DNA from: Planctomycetota bacterium
GTDB taxonomy: Bacteria; Planctomycetota; UBA1135; UBA2386
Direction of reading: 5' to 3'
NCBI GenBank assembly: GCA_019636245.1
Contig: JAHBXX010000004.1
Coordinates: 1 to 64,000 of the forward strand
Length of the DNA stretch: 64,000 nt
Each line of letters begins with the position of its first letter. The first letter of the stretch is position 1. This document shows, piece by piece, positions 9,994 through 19,206 of the stretch. The notes below the pieces were generated by a model. That model worked only from the letters and a program-made list of their open reading frames with translations, had not been told where the DNA came from and searched no databases. Made by a program: the position numbers and the translations under genes.

Positions 9994-12749
9994 GGCAGGA
10001 ACCTCACGACGACGGGGTTGGTGGGCGGGGGCGCGATGTCGATCGCGGCCGCGAACGTCATCTCCGGCAGGAACGGCACGACGAACGGCGGCAGCGGCAC
10101 GCTGACGGTGCCTAGGCCGGAGCCGTCGATCACGCCGAGGCACCAGGCGGGGATCGACAGCAGCGCCGCCGACAGCCCGTCGGCGACCAGCGGCATGTCG
10201 CCGGCGACGGCGAGGGCCGGGCCGGTGCCGCTGCCGCTGACCGCCAGCAGGAACAGCTGGCCGGCCTGCGCCGGACTGCCGCGCACGGTGAAGTCGAGCT
10301 GGCTCTGGGCCGCCGGGCGCAGCCACGGGCCCGCGAGATCGAGGGCGTTGCCGGTGCCGACTGCGGGCACCGTCTCGACGGCGCCGCGGTCGATGACGCC
10401 GCCGCGGATGCGGTCGGCGAGCAGCGCGTCGGCGCACGGCAGGCCGGCGCCGATCGGCGTCGCGTGCAGGCCGGAGTCGATCGCCGGCGAACCGGGCAGC
10501 AGCCGGACGTCGCCGGCCGCGACGTTGGCGAACAGCGGGTTCGTGCCGAGCAGCATGCCCTGCTCCGTCCAGGCGCCCGGTCCGCCGACGCCGCCGGAGG
10601 AGGCCCGCAGGCCGTGCCACCAGTTGCCGGTGCTGACGGGGTCGCGGTTGCGGTCGAGGCCGTTGCCCCAGCTGATGGTGTTGACGATTGTCGCCACGGC
10701 GCCGGCCTGCAGCAGCACCCCGGTGCCGTGCGCGGTCGCGGTGGCGTTGGTGACGTTCGCCAGCACGTGCACGCAGCGGACGCCGCTCTGGCCGGCGAGG
10801 CCGCGGCCGACCGCGACGGCGCTCTGGAGGGTGGCCCGGCGCGACGCTGGCAGGCTGCTGCTGCCGGTGTCCCAGACGACGAAGCCGTCGCCGGCGTTGT
10901 CGAGGGCGCGGTTGCCCGGTCCGAGCCAGACGTCGTCGGAGTCGACGACGAAGAAGGCGGCGCCCTGCTGGCGCCGCACGAGGTTGCCGAACAGGCGGGC
11001 GCCGTGGCAGCCCGCGTTGACCAGGATGCCCTCGTCGGTCGAGCCGGTGCCGAGCGCGCCCTCCACCGTGCATTCGCGCACCGCGAGCCCCGGCGTGGCG
11101 ACGGCGACGAGGCCGCGGGCGGTGTGGCCGCGCAGGGTGGTGCCGTGCAGGGAGCTGCCCGGCGTGTTGGCGACCTGGATGGCCGTGCTCGCCGTCTGCG
11201 CGCCATCCACCGTCAAGTGCGGGCCGATGCGGCTGTCGGCACCGCCGCTGAGGAACACGGCGATGCCCGTTGGCACCGGGCCAGCCTGCAGCAGGCACGG
11301 TGCGGCCGCGGTGCCGGCGACGGCGACCCGCAGGCTGTCCGTGACCTGCAGCGCCAGCGGCCCGCGCACGAACAGCGACCCGGGGCCGCCGGCGAAGGCG
11401 CCGAGCACCACGTCGGCGGCGTTCGCCACCAGCACGCCCTGGCCACCCTGGTCGAGCACCGTGCTGCCGCGGCCGAAGCGCACGCCGGCGCTGCCGTCGA
11501 TGCGCACGCCGATGCGGCCGGGGCCGGTCGCGGCGCCGATCTGCAGCGCGGTCAGGTCGATGGCGCCGCCGCCGAGCACGGCGACCTGCGCGCTGGCGAC
11601 CGCCGTCAGGTTGCCGGCGAGCGCGATCTGGTCGACGACGGCGCCGGTGCAGCCGGTCAGCACGACGCCCTCGCGGCGGTTGCCGGTGATCGCGGTCGGT
11701 CCCGGCGCGTTGCCGCGGAGGTCGAACGCCGTGGTCGCGGTCGCGAACACGCCGCCGCCGCCGTCGCGGCAGACGAGGCCGCGCACGCGCACGTCGTGGC
11801 TGTCCTGCACGACCAGCTGGTAGACGTTGCCGGGCAGCCCGTTGCGCAGCAGTTCGTTGTCGGCGAGGGTGGCGTCGACGCACAGGTCCTTGAGCTGGAT
11901 CGCCGCCTGCAGGTTGTCGTGGAACTGGTTGCCGAGCACCTGCAGGCGCACCGCGCCGGAGGCGACCAGGGCCGGCAGCGCCGTCGTGCCCTGCACGAGG
12001 TTGCCGGGACCGAAGGTCACGTCGGCGCAGACCGGCTGCAGCGCGAGCACGAGACCGTTGCCGACGAACGTCGACTGGCCGACCGTCGCCTGGTCGGCGA
12101 CGGCGAACAGCATCGCCTGCTGGTTGGCCTGGAAGCTGCAGCCGGTGACGGTGAGGCCGCGGGTGCCGCCGGTGGCGACCAGGGCCGCGGCATTGTCCTG
12201 GAAGCCGCAGTTCTGCACCGAGGTCGACAGCGCGCCGATCAGCCACAGCCCGTTGCCGGTCGCACCTTCGAAGTCGCAGTCGACGAGCGTCAGGTGCTCG
12301 GTGCCGAAGGCGGTGAACACGTCCTCCTGCGTCGTGATGCCGGGGGGCAGCCGGAACCGCACGTTGCGCACCGCGGCATGGCGGCTGGCGATGCGGAACG
12401 CGGTCGGGGCGGTGCCGGCGTCGATCGTGACCCGCGTCGCCGGCGTGGCGCCGGCCGGGCGCAGGGTGACGTGGTCGACGAGCAGCAGCGGCAGCGCCTG
12501 CGTCAGCGTGATCGTCGTGTTGCCCGGCGTGGGCGGGGCCAGTTCGATCACCACCGGGTTCGCGGGAGAGGTCTGGAACGCCAACGCGTTCGCCGCCACG
12601 ATCGCCGCGCGCAGCGAGGGCTCGTCGTTGGTGCCCAGCGCGATCACGGTCGCCTGGGCGGGGGCGGCGCCACCGGTGGCGATGGCGAAGAGCAGGGCGG
12701 GAACGGCGCCGCGGCCGGGTCGCGGCCGTGGCAAGGGGACTGCGCGCAT
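9990..12749 (-). CDS. Secreted right-handed parallel beta-helix protein (upstream paralogue)
   Basis: 919 residues. The ATG at 12749 is preceded by AAGGAG at a good distance and gives a signal peptide with arginine-rich n-region and Ala-rich cleavage region (VPALLFAIATGGAAPAQA). As in its downstream paralogue, the mature protein starts with a SLRAAIVAAN motif and continues as a long series of beta-helix coils with conserved small and Asn residues (for example CDFEGATGNGLWLIG, CSFQANQQAMLF). It ends in a distinct C-terminal domain of about 110 residues (starting near LDLAGPWLRPAAQ, ending PTNPVVVRFLP). It is exported and likely surface-located. It is the first gene of a two-gene operon, overlapping the next by 4 bp. 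The two are diverged tandem duplicates. Substrate and activity cannot be read from the sequence. Confidence 0.88.
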   Translation of the reverse strand: MRAVPLPRPRPGRGAVPALLFAIATGGAAPAQATVIALGTNDEPSLRAAIVAANALAFQTSPANPVVIELAPPTPGNTTITLTQALPLLLVDHVTLRPAGATPATRVTIDAGTAPTAFRIASRHAAVRNVRFRLPPGITTQEDVFTAFGTEHLTLVDCDFEGATGNGLWLIGALSTSVQNCGFQDNAAALVATGGTRGLTVTGCSFQANQQAMLFAVADQATVGQSTFVGNGLVLALQPVCADVTFGPGNLVQGTTALPALVASGAVRLQVLGNQFHDNLQAAIQLKDLCVDATLADNELLRNGLPGNVYQLVVQDSHDVRVRGLVCRDGGGGVFATATTAFDLRGNAPGPTAITGNRREGVVLTGCTGAVVDQIALAGNLTAVASAQVAVLGGGAIDLTALQIGAATGPGRIGVRIDGSAGVRFGRGSTVLDQGGQGVLVANAADVVLGAFAGGPGSLFVRGPLALQVTDSLRVAVAGTAAAPCLLQAGPVPTGIAVFLSGGADSRIGPHLTVDGAQTASTAIQVANTPGSSLHGTTLRGHTARGLVAVATPGLAVRECTVEGALGTGSTDEGILVNAGCHGARLFGNLVRRQQGAAFFVVDSDDVWLGPGNRALDNAGDGFVVWDTGSSSLPASRRATLQSAVAVGRGLAGQSGVRCVHVLANVTNATATAHGTGVLLQAGAVATIVNTISWGNGLDRNRDPVSTGNWWHGLRASSGGVGGPGAWTEQGMLLGTNPLFANVAAGDVRLLPGSPAIDSGLHATPIGAGLPCADALLADRIRGGVIDRGAVETVPAVGTGNALDLAGPWLRPAAQSQLDFTVRGSPAQAGQLFLLAVSGSGTGPALAVAGDMPLVADGLSAALLSIPAWCLGVIDGSGLGTVSVPLPPFVVPFLPEMTFAAAIDIAPPPTNPVVVRFLP

Positions 12750-12913
12750 GGTGGCTCCTTCTCGGCACCCGGCACCATCGGCACCTGGGCGGGCGTGGAT
12801 GTACCCGGTGGCATGGCAGCCAACAAGCAGGATGTCGTGGTCGGGCGCACGATGGGTGGGAAGGACGCGTCGTGGGATGGCGGCACGGCCATCGAGCGGG
12901 CATCGTCACTCCG

Positions 12914-14326
12914 GTGAACGCCCCGCCCGATGCTCGCTGCGCCGACCGCCGCCCCATGCTCCCGCTGACCCTGACCCTGGCCATCCTGGGCGTCGCGACG
13001 CTCCTGGCCGGCTGCGGCAGCGGTTCCCGGCCGCCTTCGGCCGTGACCACCGGCCTCGTCGCGGTGCCCTCGACGATGGCGCCGGGCGAGACCGTCCTCT
13101 TGGTGCCGACCTTCCCGACCGGCACCGCACGCCTCGAACCCGGCGTCGGCCCGGTCGAGAGCGGCCGCGCCTACCGCGTCGGGCCGTTCGCCGCGTCGCA
13201 GACGTTCGTGCTGGAGATCGACACCGGTGCGGCTACCGAGACCGTGGTGCTCGAAGTGCCGCTGCGCTACCGGGAACGCGTGACGAGCCTGGTGCCGAGC
13301 CCGGTGGTGCGCACCGACCACGGCGCGGCCGTGCTCGCCGATGGTCGGGTGCTGCTGGTCGGCGGCTCGTCGAACGGTCCCCTGCTGTGGGCGGGTGCCG
13401 AGAGCTTCGCCCTGCCGGCCGGATTCGCGGCCGTCGGCGACCTCTCGACCGGCCGTAGCAGGCCCGTCGTCGTCGCGCTGCCGGATGGCGGTGCGCTCGC
13501 GTTCGGCGGCCCGACCAACAGCTCCAGCTTCGACGTCGCCACCCGGATCGAGCAGTGGGACCCATCGACCCTGGCTTGGTCGGTGCGCGGCAACCTGCTC
13601 AGCAACCGCTCCGGCCACACCGGCACCCTGCTCGACGGCGAACGCGTGCTCGTCGTCGGCGGCATCGCCACCGGCGGGTCGATCGGCGACCGCGATGCCG
13701 AGATCATCGACGTGGGCCGCGGCAGCCGATCGCCGCTCGGCGAGGCGGCCTGCCGCAGGGTCTGGCACACGGCGACCTCCCTGCTCGGCTCCGCGTCGCC
13801 GGTGGTGGGTGGCGGCGTGCTGCTCGTCGGCGGTCGCGACGTGGTCGCCGACACCCTGGTGGCCGCCACCGAGGTGTTCGACCCGGTCGACGAGCGGTTC
13901 GTGTTCGGCCCGCTGCTGCTGCACCCGCGCGAGAACCACGTCGCCGTGCGGCTCGCGGACGGCAGCGTGCTGGTCGCCGGCGGCCTCGACGACGACGGCG
14001 CGGTGGCGGCCTGCGAGCGGTTCATCCCCGCCGAGGGGCGCTTCGTCGCCGCCGGCGACCTGCGCGTGCCGCGCTGGCGCTGCCGGGCGGTGCGGCTCGC
14101 CGACGGCCGCGTGCTCCTGGCCGGCGGCATCGACGGCGACGGCGCGCCGACCGACCGCATCGAGGTCTGGTCGCCGGCGACCGGCGTCTGGCAGGAATGG
14201 GCGGCGCGCCTGCCGTCGCCGCGCGTGGGCCACACGCTGCATCTGCTGCCCGACGCGCGCGTCGTGCTGCTGGGCGGCGACGACGGCAGCGGGTTCCCGT
14301 TGCCGACGGCGTTCCTGATCGACTGA
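12914..14326 (+). CDS. Kelch-repeat-like lipoprotein
   Basis: Exported lipoprotein of about 470 residues with a perfect lipobox (LLAGC) after a hydrophobic stretch. The GTG at 12914 supplies an arginine-containing n-region; an ATG at 12956 would start directly at the hydrophobic core. I prefer the GTG, with modest confidence. The mature part contains a presequence of about 90 residues with beta-sandwich character, then six or so repeats of about 50 residues carrying the Kelch signature (LADGRVLLVGG, LLDGERVLVVGG, LADGSVLVAGG, LADGRVLLAGG, LLPDARVVLLGG), which should form a beta-propeller. Propellers of this type bind proteins or sugars; an enzymatic function is not visible. It is divergent from the beta-helix operon, with 164 bp between them. 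The LEA14-like gene follows 162 bp downstream. Confidence 0.85.
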   Translation: MNAPPDARCADRRPMLPLTLTLAILGVATLLAGCGSGSRPPSAVTTGLVAVPSTMAPGETVLLVPTFPTGTARLEPGVGPVESGRAYRVGPFAASQTFVLEIDTGAATETVVLEVPLRYRERVTSLVPSPVVRTDHGAAVLADGRVLLVGGSSNGPLLWAGAESFALPAGFAAVGDLSTGRSRPVVVALPDGGALAFGGPTNSSSFDVATRIEQWDPSTLAWSVRGNLLSNRSGHTGTLLDGERVLVVGGIATGGSIGDRDAEIIDVGRGSRSPLGEAACRRVWHTATSLLGSASPVVGGGVLLVGGRDVVADTLVAATEVFDPVDERFVFGPLLLHPRENHVAVRLADGSVLVAGGLDDDGAVAACERFIPAEGRFVAAGDLRVPRWRCRAVRLADGRVLLAGGIDGDGAPTDRIEVWSPATGVWQEWAARLPSPRVGHTLHLLPDARVVLLGGDDGSGFPLPTAFLID

Positions 14327-14488
14327 ACGGAGCGAACTCCGGAGCGCCCGCGCCTCGACGCGGGGCGCGGACGCCGCCACGCCACCGGCTCCTGGAGACC
14401 GGCGTCAAGTCGGCAGGTGCGGCGGTGCGATCCCCGCCCCGGTCCCACGACCGCGCCAGCGGGCGCCCGTCCGGGCCGGAGCCTCGCC

Positions 14489-15307
14489 ATGAAGAACCTC
14501 GCCGTCGCCGCCGTCACCCTGCTGCCGTTCGCCTTCGGCGCCTGCGCCTCGACGCCGGCGGAGCCGACGCCGCCGTGCATCGAACTCGCCGAACTGCACT
14601 CGACCAGGATCACGCCGGAGGCGATCGAGTTCCGCGCCAGGGTCGTGGTCCGCAACGGCACCCTCGACGAACTGCGCCTGCGGCAGGTCGACTACGGCGC
14701 CGACCTGCACGACCGCCGGCTGTTCGACGAGACGTTCGCCGACCTGAAGCCGATGCGGGCGGGCAGCACGACCACCGTGACGCTGCCCTTCCAGGTGGCG
14801 ATGAAGGACGTCGCGGCCCAGGTCGAGGACGTGCTGGCCGAGGAATCGGTGCGGGTGACGCTGCGGGGCGCGGTGGTGCCGATCGGCCACGAGCCGCTGC
14901 CATTCCACGCCACCAAGGTGCTGCCGCTGCCGAAGCCGCCGCGGGTGACGCTGGCCGGCGCCCGCGGCAACCCGATGGACGGCGAGTTCACGGTCTTCCT
15001 GCAGGTCGACAACCCCAACACCTTCCCGCTGTCGTTCGGGTCGGCCGAGACGTGGCTGAAGATCGACGGCCGGCGGCACGATCTGCTGCGCACCGAGTCG
15101 TTCACCGACCTGCCGGCCGGCGGTTCGGGCCGCGTCGCGCTGACGATGCGCATGAGCCGCGCCAAGGGCATCGGCATGATCGTCGGCGCGGTCAAGAACC
15201 GCTCCGCCGACTACGCGATCGGCGGCCAGCTCGCGTGCCGCACGCCGCACGGGCTGTTCTGCCTGCCCGTCGAGCTGTCGTCGACGCCGGCTGCGCCGGG
15301 GCGCTGA
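14489..15307 (+). CDS. LEA14/WHy-domain envelope protein
   Basis: 272 residues. The start at 14489 has CGGAG upstream and gives a signal peptide (MKNLAVAAVTLLPFAFGAC) with a possible but imperfect lipobox. Two domains of the water-stress/hypersensitive-response (LEA_2) type follow in tandem, about residues 35-125 and 140-240. The second shows the hallmark NPN in VDNPNTFPLSFGSAE, and both have the alternating strands and basic turn of this small beta-sandwich. Bacterial relatives are periplasmic or lipid-anchored proteins of uncertain role. The gene is followed directly by a strong hairpin. No partner gene is evident. Confidence 0.82.
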   Translation: MKNLAVAAVTLLPFAFGACASTPAEPTPPCIELAELHSTRITPEAIEFRARVVVRNGTLDELRLRQVDYGADLHDRRLFDETFADLKPMRAGSTTTVTLPFQVAMKDVAAQVEDVLAEESVRVTLRGAVVPIGHEPLPFHATKVLPLPKPPRVTLAGARGNPMDGEFTVFLQVDNPNTFPLSFGSAETWLKIDGRRHDLLRTESFTDLPAGGSGRVALTMRMSRAKGIGMIVGAVKNRSADYAIGGQLACRTPHGLFCLPVELSSTPAAPGR

Positions 15308-15310
15308 GGC

Positions 15311-15327
15311 GGCGCCGGCTCGGCGCC
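15311..15327 (+). terminator. Hairpin just after the LEA14-like gene
   Basis: GGCGCCG (15311-15317), a 3-nt loop, then CGGCGCC (15321-15327), a perfect 7-bp stem starting 4 bp after the stop at 15307. No T tract follows, so it may be a terminator that works without one, or an mRNA 3' end stabiliser. Confidence 0.35.
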
Positions 15328-15572
15328 GTCCGCAGCTCCCAGGCCTGGATGCCGGGCGCGGCGGGAGGACCTCGGCCATCACGCGCAGACCGCGGCGGGA
15401 CGGCGTGCGCGCGTTTGCGTTGTTGCGCAAGTTGTTGCCCCACGCCATTCTAAGTGCGAAGGGAGGGCGACACAGGGAGGCGGAGGTGTATGTTCTCCCA
15501 TTCGATCCGACCTCGTTTTCGTGGCGGTTGTGTCAGCCGCCCGCGGATCCCCTGTCCCGTCCAAGAGATCCC

Positions 15573-17450
15573 ATGAATCGCACCCTTGCGTTCCTTTCCT
15601 CCGCCGCGCTGGTCGCAGCGACGGCTTCGGCCCAGTGCTTCGAGCCCGACTTCGGCACCCTGATGGGTACCGGCGACGACATCCTGCTGGGCAAGTTCCC
15701 GATGAACATGACGTTCCCGATGGGCGGCACGTTGGGCAACTACACCCACCTGCAGGCCAACACCAACGGCTGCATCTTCCTCTGGGATGCGACGGCCACG
15801 GTCGGCGCCCTCGGTGGCGGCTACTCGACCAGCGCCGCCACGATCGTCAACAACCTGCGCGGCGCCGCCGGCGGCGCACCGCGCATCGCGGCCTACTGGA
15901 ACGACCTGAACATCCTGGCCGCGAACAACGGCGGCGTGTGGATCAACAACAGCTATCCCGGCAAGTGCGTGGTCACGTGGGCCAACGCCGTGCACTGGAA
16001 CGTCGCGCAGACGCCGTTCACCGTCCAGGCGCAGCTGTTCGCCAACGGCGAGGTGCACTTCTTCTACGACGGCATCCTGAACAACAATCTGATCACCCCG
16101 GTCGCGGGCATCTCGGCCGGCGGCGCGATCGCGGATCCTGGCGTCACCGACCTCTCGGTGGGCGCGATCGGCACCTCGACGTCGCGCATCGTCTACCAGA
16201 CGTTCCCGACCGCGTTGACCTGGGACCTGGCCAACACCGCGGTGATGTTCCTCCCCAACGGCGGCGGCGGTTACGACTCCGTCCCGGTCGCCGGCCCGTT
16301 CGCGAACTGTGTGCACGCCAAGCACGAGGTCGCGGGCACGGGCTGCCATGTCCTCAGCGATTCGCTCTACCAGCTCTTCGCTGACGCGGCGGTGGCCTCG
16401 CCCGGCCTCACCGGCCAGTCGGTGTCGTTCACGCCCGCTGGCGGCGGCTACCTGATGCAGTGGGGTGGCGGCTCCTACGTGGCGCCGGCCACGCCGACCA
16501 ACGTCTTCTCCACCCCGACCGACGACGGCGAGACGATCGTCGACCTCACCACGCTGTCGCTGCCGGCGCTGAACACGCCGCAGGGCCCGCAGTCGCAGCT
16601 GCGCGTGCACAGCAACGGCATCCTGTCGTGGGGTGCGGCGGCCCTCAGCTTCCCGGGCGGGAACAACTACACGCCCACGGTGCCGAGCTTCCTGAACTCC
16701 AACAACGGCGGCATCTACGCCTGGCACGACTACAACGAGTCCGAGACCGGCAGCGGTCGGATCGTCCGCGAGGTCGTCGGCTCGGTGCTCTACGTCACCT
16801 GGGACGGCGTCGAGAACTACTCGACCCCCCTGGGGCCCAACCCCGGCACGATGCAGTACCAGATCGACACCAGCACCGGGGTCGTGACGGTCGTCTGGCA
16901 GTCCGTCGATGCCGACACCACGAGCATCTACGGCTCGGCCCACCTGGTCGGCTGGACGGCTCCGGGCACCACGCCGGTCAACGGCGGGTCGCAGAACCTG
17001 GCCGCCGTGCTGCCGCAGCTGGTCGGCAACCTCAACGTGCCGCCCATGGCGCTGTCGGCGGCGCCGATCCCGGTCATCAACCCGAGCACGCTGGTGACCT
17101 ACACCGCCACCAACCTGCCCGAGTTCATCCCGTCGAGCGGCGTCTACCTCTCGACGATGTTCCTGAGCGTCGTGCCCCTCCCGGGTGGCTTCGACCTGAC
17201 GGGCATCCTGACGACGGTGCCGGGCTGCAGCGCCTACATCGGCACCCTGGACCTGGACCTCGGCGCCCAGGTGACCTTCGCCAACTCCGCGTCGTGGACG
17301 TTCACGTTCGACAACGTCGGCTTCGGGCCGGGCAACGTGATCGGCGCCCAGGCCGTCGCCCTGTTCGACGGTGCGTTCCCGCTGCCCAACGGCGAGAGCG
17401 GCGGCTTCCTGTTCAGCAACGGCATCGTCAGCACGACCGAGCTGCAGTGA
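15573..17450 (+). CDS. Secreted protein with two nidogen-like modules and the shared C-terminal domain
   Basis: 625 residues. The ATG at 15573 gives a clean signal peptide (MNRTLAFLSSAALVAATASA) with AAGAGA upstream; frames further upstream are probably not used. Two related modules can be seen. The first is residues about 35-240 (ANTNGCIFLWD, IAAYWNDLNI, VVTWANAVHWN, FFYDGI) and the second about 280-470 (VHSNGILSWG, IYAWHDYN, YVTWDGVENY). Each has the order found in nidogen-like (NIDO) extracellular domains: asparagine-glycine strand, an AxxWxD segment, then VTW. I assign this by pattern, not by search. The last 100 residues match the C-terminal domain of other secreted proteins in the window (IGAQAVALFDG ... 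FLFSNGIVS). It is preceded by 265 bp without a gene and followed by a strong terminator, so it is a single transcription unit. Confidence 0.85.
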   Translation: MNRTLAFLSSAALVAATASAQCFEPDFGTLMGTGDDILLGKFPMNMTFPMGGTLGNYTHLQANTNGCIFLWDATATVGALGGGYSTSAATIVNNLRGAAGGAPRIAAYWNDLNILAANNGGVWINNSYPGKCVVTWANAVHWNVAQTPFTVQAQLFANGEVHFFYDGILNNNLITPVAGISAGGAIADPGVTDLSVGAIGTSTSRIVYQTFPTALTWDLANTAVMFLPNGGGGYDSVPVAGPFANCVHAKHEVAGTGCHVLSDSLYQLFADAAVASPGLTGQSVSFTPAGGGYLMQWGGGSYVAPATPTNVFSTPTDDGETIVDLTTLSLPALNTPQGPQSQLRVHSNGILSWGAAALSFPGGNNYTPTVPSFLNSNNGGIYAWHDYNESETGSGRIVREVVGSVLYVTWDGVENYSTPLGPNPGTMQYQIDTSTGVVTVVWQSVDADTTSIYGSAHLVGWTAPGTTPVNGGSQNLAAVLPQLVGNLNVPPMALSAAPIPVINPSTLVTYTATNLPEFIPSSGVYLSTMFLSVVPLPGGFDLTGILTTVPGCSAYIGTLDLDLGAQVTFANSASWTFTFDNVGFGPGNVIGAQAVALFDGAFPLPNGESGGFLFSNGIVSTTELQ

Positions 17451-17493
17451 GCCACGGGTGAACGGGTGCCTGCGGGCGCCCGTCGTCCGGGTC

Positions 17494-17538
17494 CACGGGC
17501 CCGACGGCCGCATCGGCCGTCGGGCCCGTGTCGTTTCG
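17494..17538 (+). terminator. Strong intrinsic terminator
   Basis: A perfect 16-bp inverted repeat: CACGGGCCCGACGGCC (17494-17509), a 5-nt loop GCATC, then its exact complement (17515-17530), followed by TCGTTTCG. It lies 44 bp after the stop of the nidogen-like gene. It is the clearest terminator in the window. Confidence 0.75.
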
Positions 17539-17691
17539 AGGTGCGGTCCGCCCGGGGATGGGCCGCGGCAGGCGCCGACGGCGATCCGTTCCCGGTGCAG
17601 CGCGGCGCTTGTCTTCGCTCCTGGACGCGTCCGGACGGCCAGGTGGTATGAATGTCCCGTGGGCCCGCGTGGCCCTCGAGCCTCGCCTCCC

Positions 17692-19206
17692 ATGATCAAG
17701 AACGTCGTCGTGCTCGGTGGCGGCAGCGCCGGGTTCATGGCCGCCATCAGCCTCAAGACCAAGGCGCCGTGGCTGACGGTGCGCGTGCTGCGCTCCCAGG
17801 ACATCGGCGTCATTGGGGTCGGCGAGGGCACCACGGTTGCGTTCCCGCGCTTCCTGTTCGACTACCTCGGCGTCGCGCGGCGGGACTTCTACGCCAGGGC
17901 CGAACCGACCTGGAAGCTCGGCATCCGGTTCCTCTGGGGGCCGCGCCGCGAGTTCTACTACACCTTCGCGAAGGAGTACGAGGCGGTGCTGCCGGGGCTG
18001 TCGCGGCCGGCTGGCTTCTACCACGACCACGAGACCCAGTGGGTGGGCCTGACCTCCGCCTTGATGGCGCACGACAAGGCCTTCCCGCGCAATCCCGATG
18101 GCTCGCCGCAGCTGGCCATGCCGCACGCCTTCCACCTCGAGAACCAGAAGCTGGTCGGCTGGCTCGACGGGCATGCGCGCAGGCTCGGGGTCTCGGTCGA
18201 GGACGCCAACGTCACCGGCGCCGAAACGGGGCCTGTCCACACGACCGGCCGCGAGGAGCGGGGCGTGCGGGCACTGGTGCTCGACGACGGATCACGCGTG
18301 GCGGCCGACTTGTTCGTCGATGCGAGCGGCTTCCGCAGCGAACTGCTCGGCCGGGCCCTCGAGGAGCCCTACCTCGGTTTCGACAAGTCGCTGTTCTGCG
18401 ATCGCGCGGTCATCGGCGGCTGGGAGCGCGCCGACGAGGTGGTGCGGCCCTACACGATCGCCGAGACCATGGACCACGGCTGGGCGTGGCAGATCGAGCA
18501 TGCCCACTTCATCAACCGCGGCTACGTCTACTCGAGCGCGCACACGGACGACGACGCCGCAAGGGAGGAGCTGCTGCGCAAGAACCCGAAGATCCCCGCC
18601 GATCGCACCCGCGTCGTTCGCTACCGCAGCGGCCGGCGAGCGCGGAACTGGGTCGGCAACGTCGTCGGCGTCGGCAACTCGGTCGGCTTCGTCGAGCCGC
18701 TCGAGGCGACTGCGCTCGGCGTGATCGCCCTCGAGTGCATCATGCTGGCCGACACCATGGTCGAGACCGGGGGGCAACCGGGCCCCGTGCTGGTCGACCT
18801 CTACAACCAGCACAACACGCAGGCCTGGGACGACATCCGCGATTTCCTGGCGGCGCACTATGCGTTCAACACGCGGCTGGACACGCCGTTCTGGCGCCAC
18901 TGTCGCGATGCGACCGATCTCGCCGGAGCCGCGCGGATCGTCGACTGGTACCGGGAGAACGGGCCGTCGACCCTGGTCAAGGGCATCCTGATCCCCGAGT
19001 CCAACTCGTTCGGCTTCGAGGGCTACCTGGCGATGTTCGTCGGCCAGAAGCTGCAGTACCCGCGCGAACGCAAGCCGGCGCCGAAGGAGATGCAGGCCTG
19101 GCGCCAGCACGTGGCCGCATTCGCGGAGAAGGCGCGCGGCGGCATGGGGGTCATGGAGTCCCTGCGCTCCATCCACGGGCCGGGTTGGGGCAAGGTGGCG
19201 CGCTAG
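17692..19206 (+). CDS. Flavin-dependent (tryptophan-type) halogenase family protein
   Basis: 504 residues, the usual size for the tryptophan halogenase family, which uses FADH2, O2 and halide to halogenate electron-rich rings. Seen in the sequence: the N-terminal FAD motif GGGSAG (9-14), GVGEGT (42-47), the catalytic lysine in TWKLGIRF (K75), the diagnostic tryptophan pair in GWAWQI (W264, W266), and the glutamate in EPLEATALG (E338) that pairs with the lysine in characterised enzymes. The residue after the isoleucine in WxWxIP is E269 instead of proline, a deviation at a hallmark position. No biosynthetic cluster surrounds it, so the substrate is unknown. The start at 17692 places the FAD motif at the N-terminus. 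Its last 56 bp overlap the convergent RNA-methyltransferase gene. Confidence 0.9.
   Translation: MIKNVVVLGGGSAGFMAAISLKTKAPWLTVRVLRSQDIGVIGVGEGTTVAFPRFLFDYLGVARRDFYARAEPTWKLGIRFLWGPRREFYYTFAKEYEAVLPGLSRPAGFYHDHETQWVGLTSALMAHDKAFPRNPDGSPQLAMPHAFHLENQKLVGWLDGHARRLGVSVEDANVTGAETGPVHTTGREERGVRALVLDDGSRVAADLFVDASGFRSELLGRALEEPYLGFDKSLFCDRAVIGGWERADEVVRPYTIAETMDHGWAWQIEHAHFINRGYVYSSAHTDDDAAREELLRKNPKIPADRTRVVRYRSGRRARNWVGNVVGVGNSVGFVEPLEATALGVIALECIMLADTMVETGGQPGPVLVDLYNQHNTQAWDDIRDFLAAHYAFNTRLDTPFWRHCRDATDLAGAARIVDWYRENGPSTLVKGILIPESNSFGFEGYLAMFVGQKLQYPRERKPAPKEMQAWRQHVAAFAEKARGGMGVMESLRSIHGPGWGKVAR

Noticed and set aside
9994..13125. A minus-strand frame that joins the second beta-helix gene to a start at 13125
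   Set aside because: It passes through the first beta-helix gene in a different frame and codes for Arg-rich sequence. The GTG at 9993 gives a signal peptide and a GTGA overlap.
14327..14488. Inverted-repeat-like GC-rich bases between the Kelch-like and LEA14-like genes
   Set aside because: The stems are short and imperfect, as expected by chance at this base composition.
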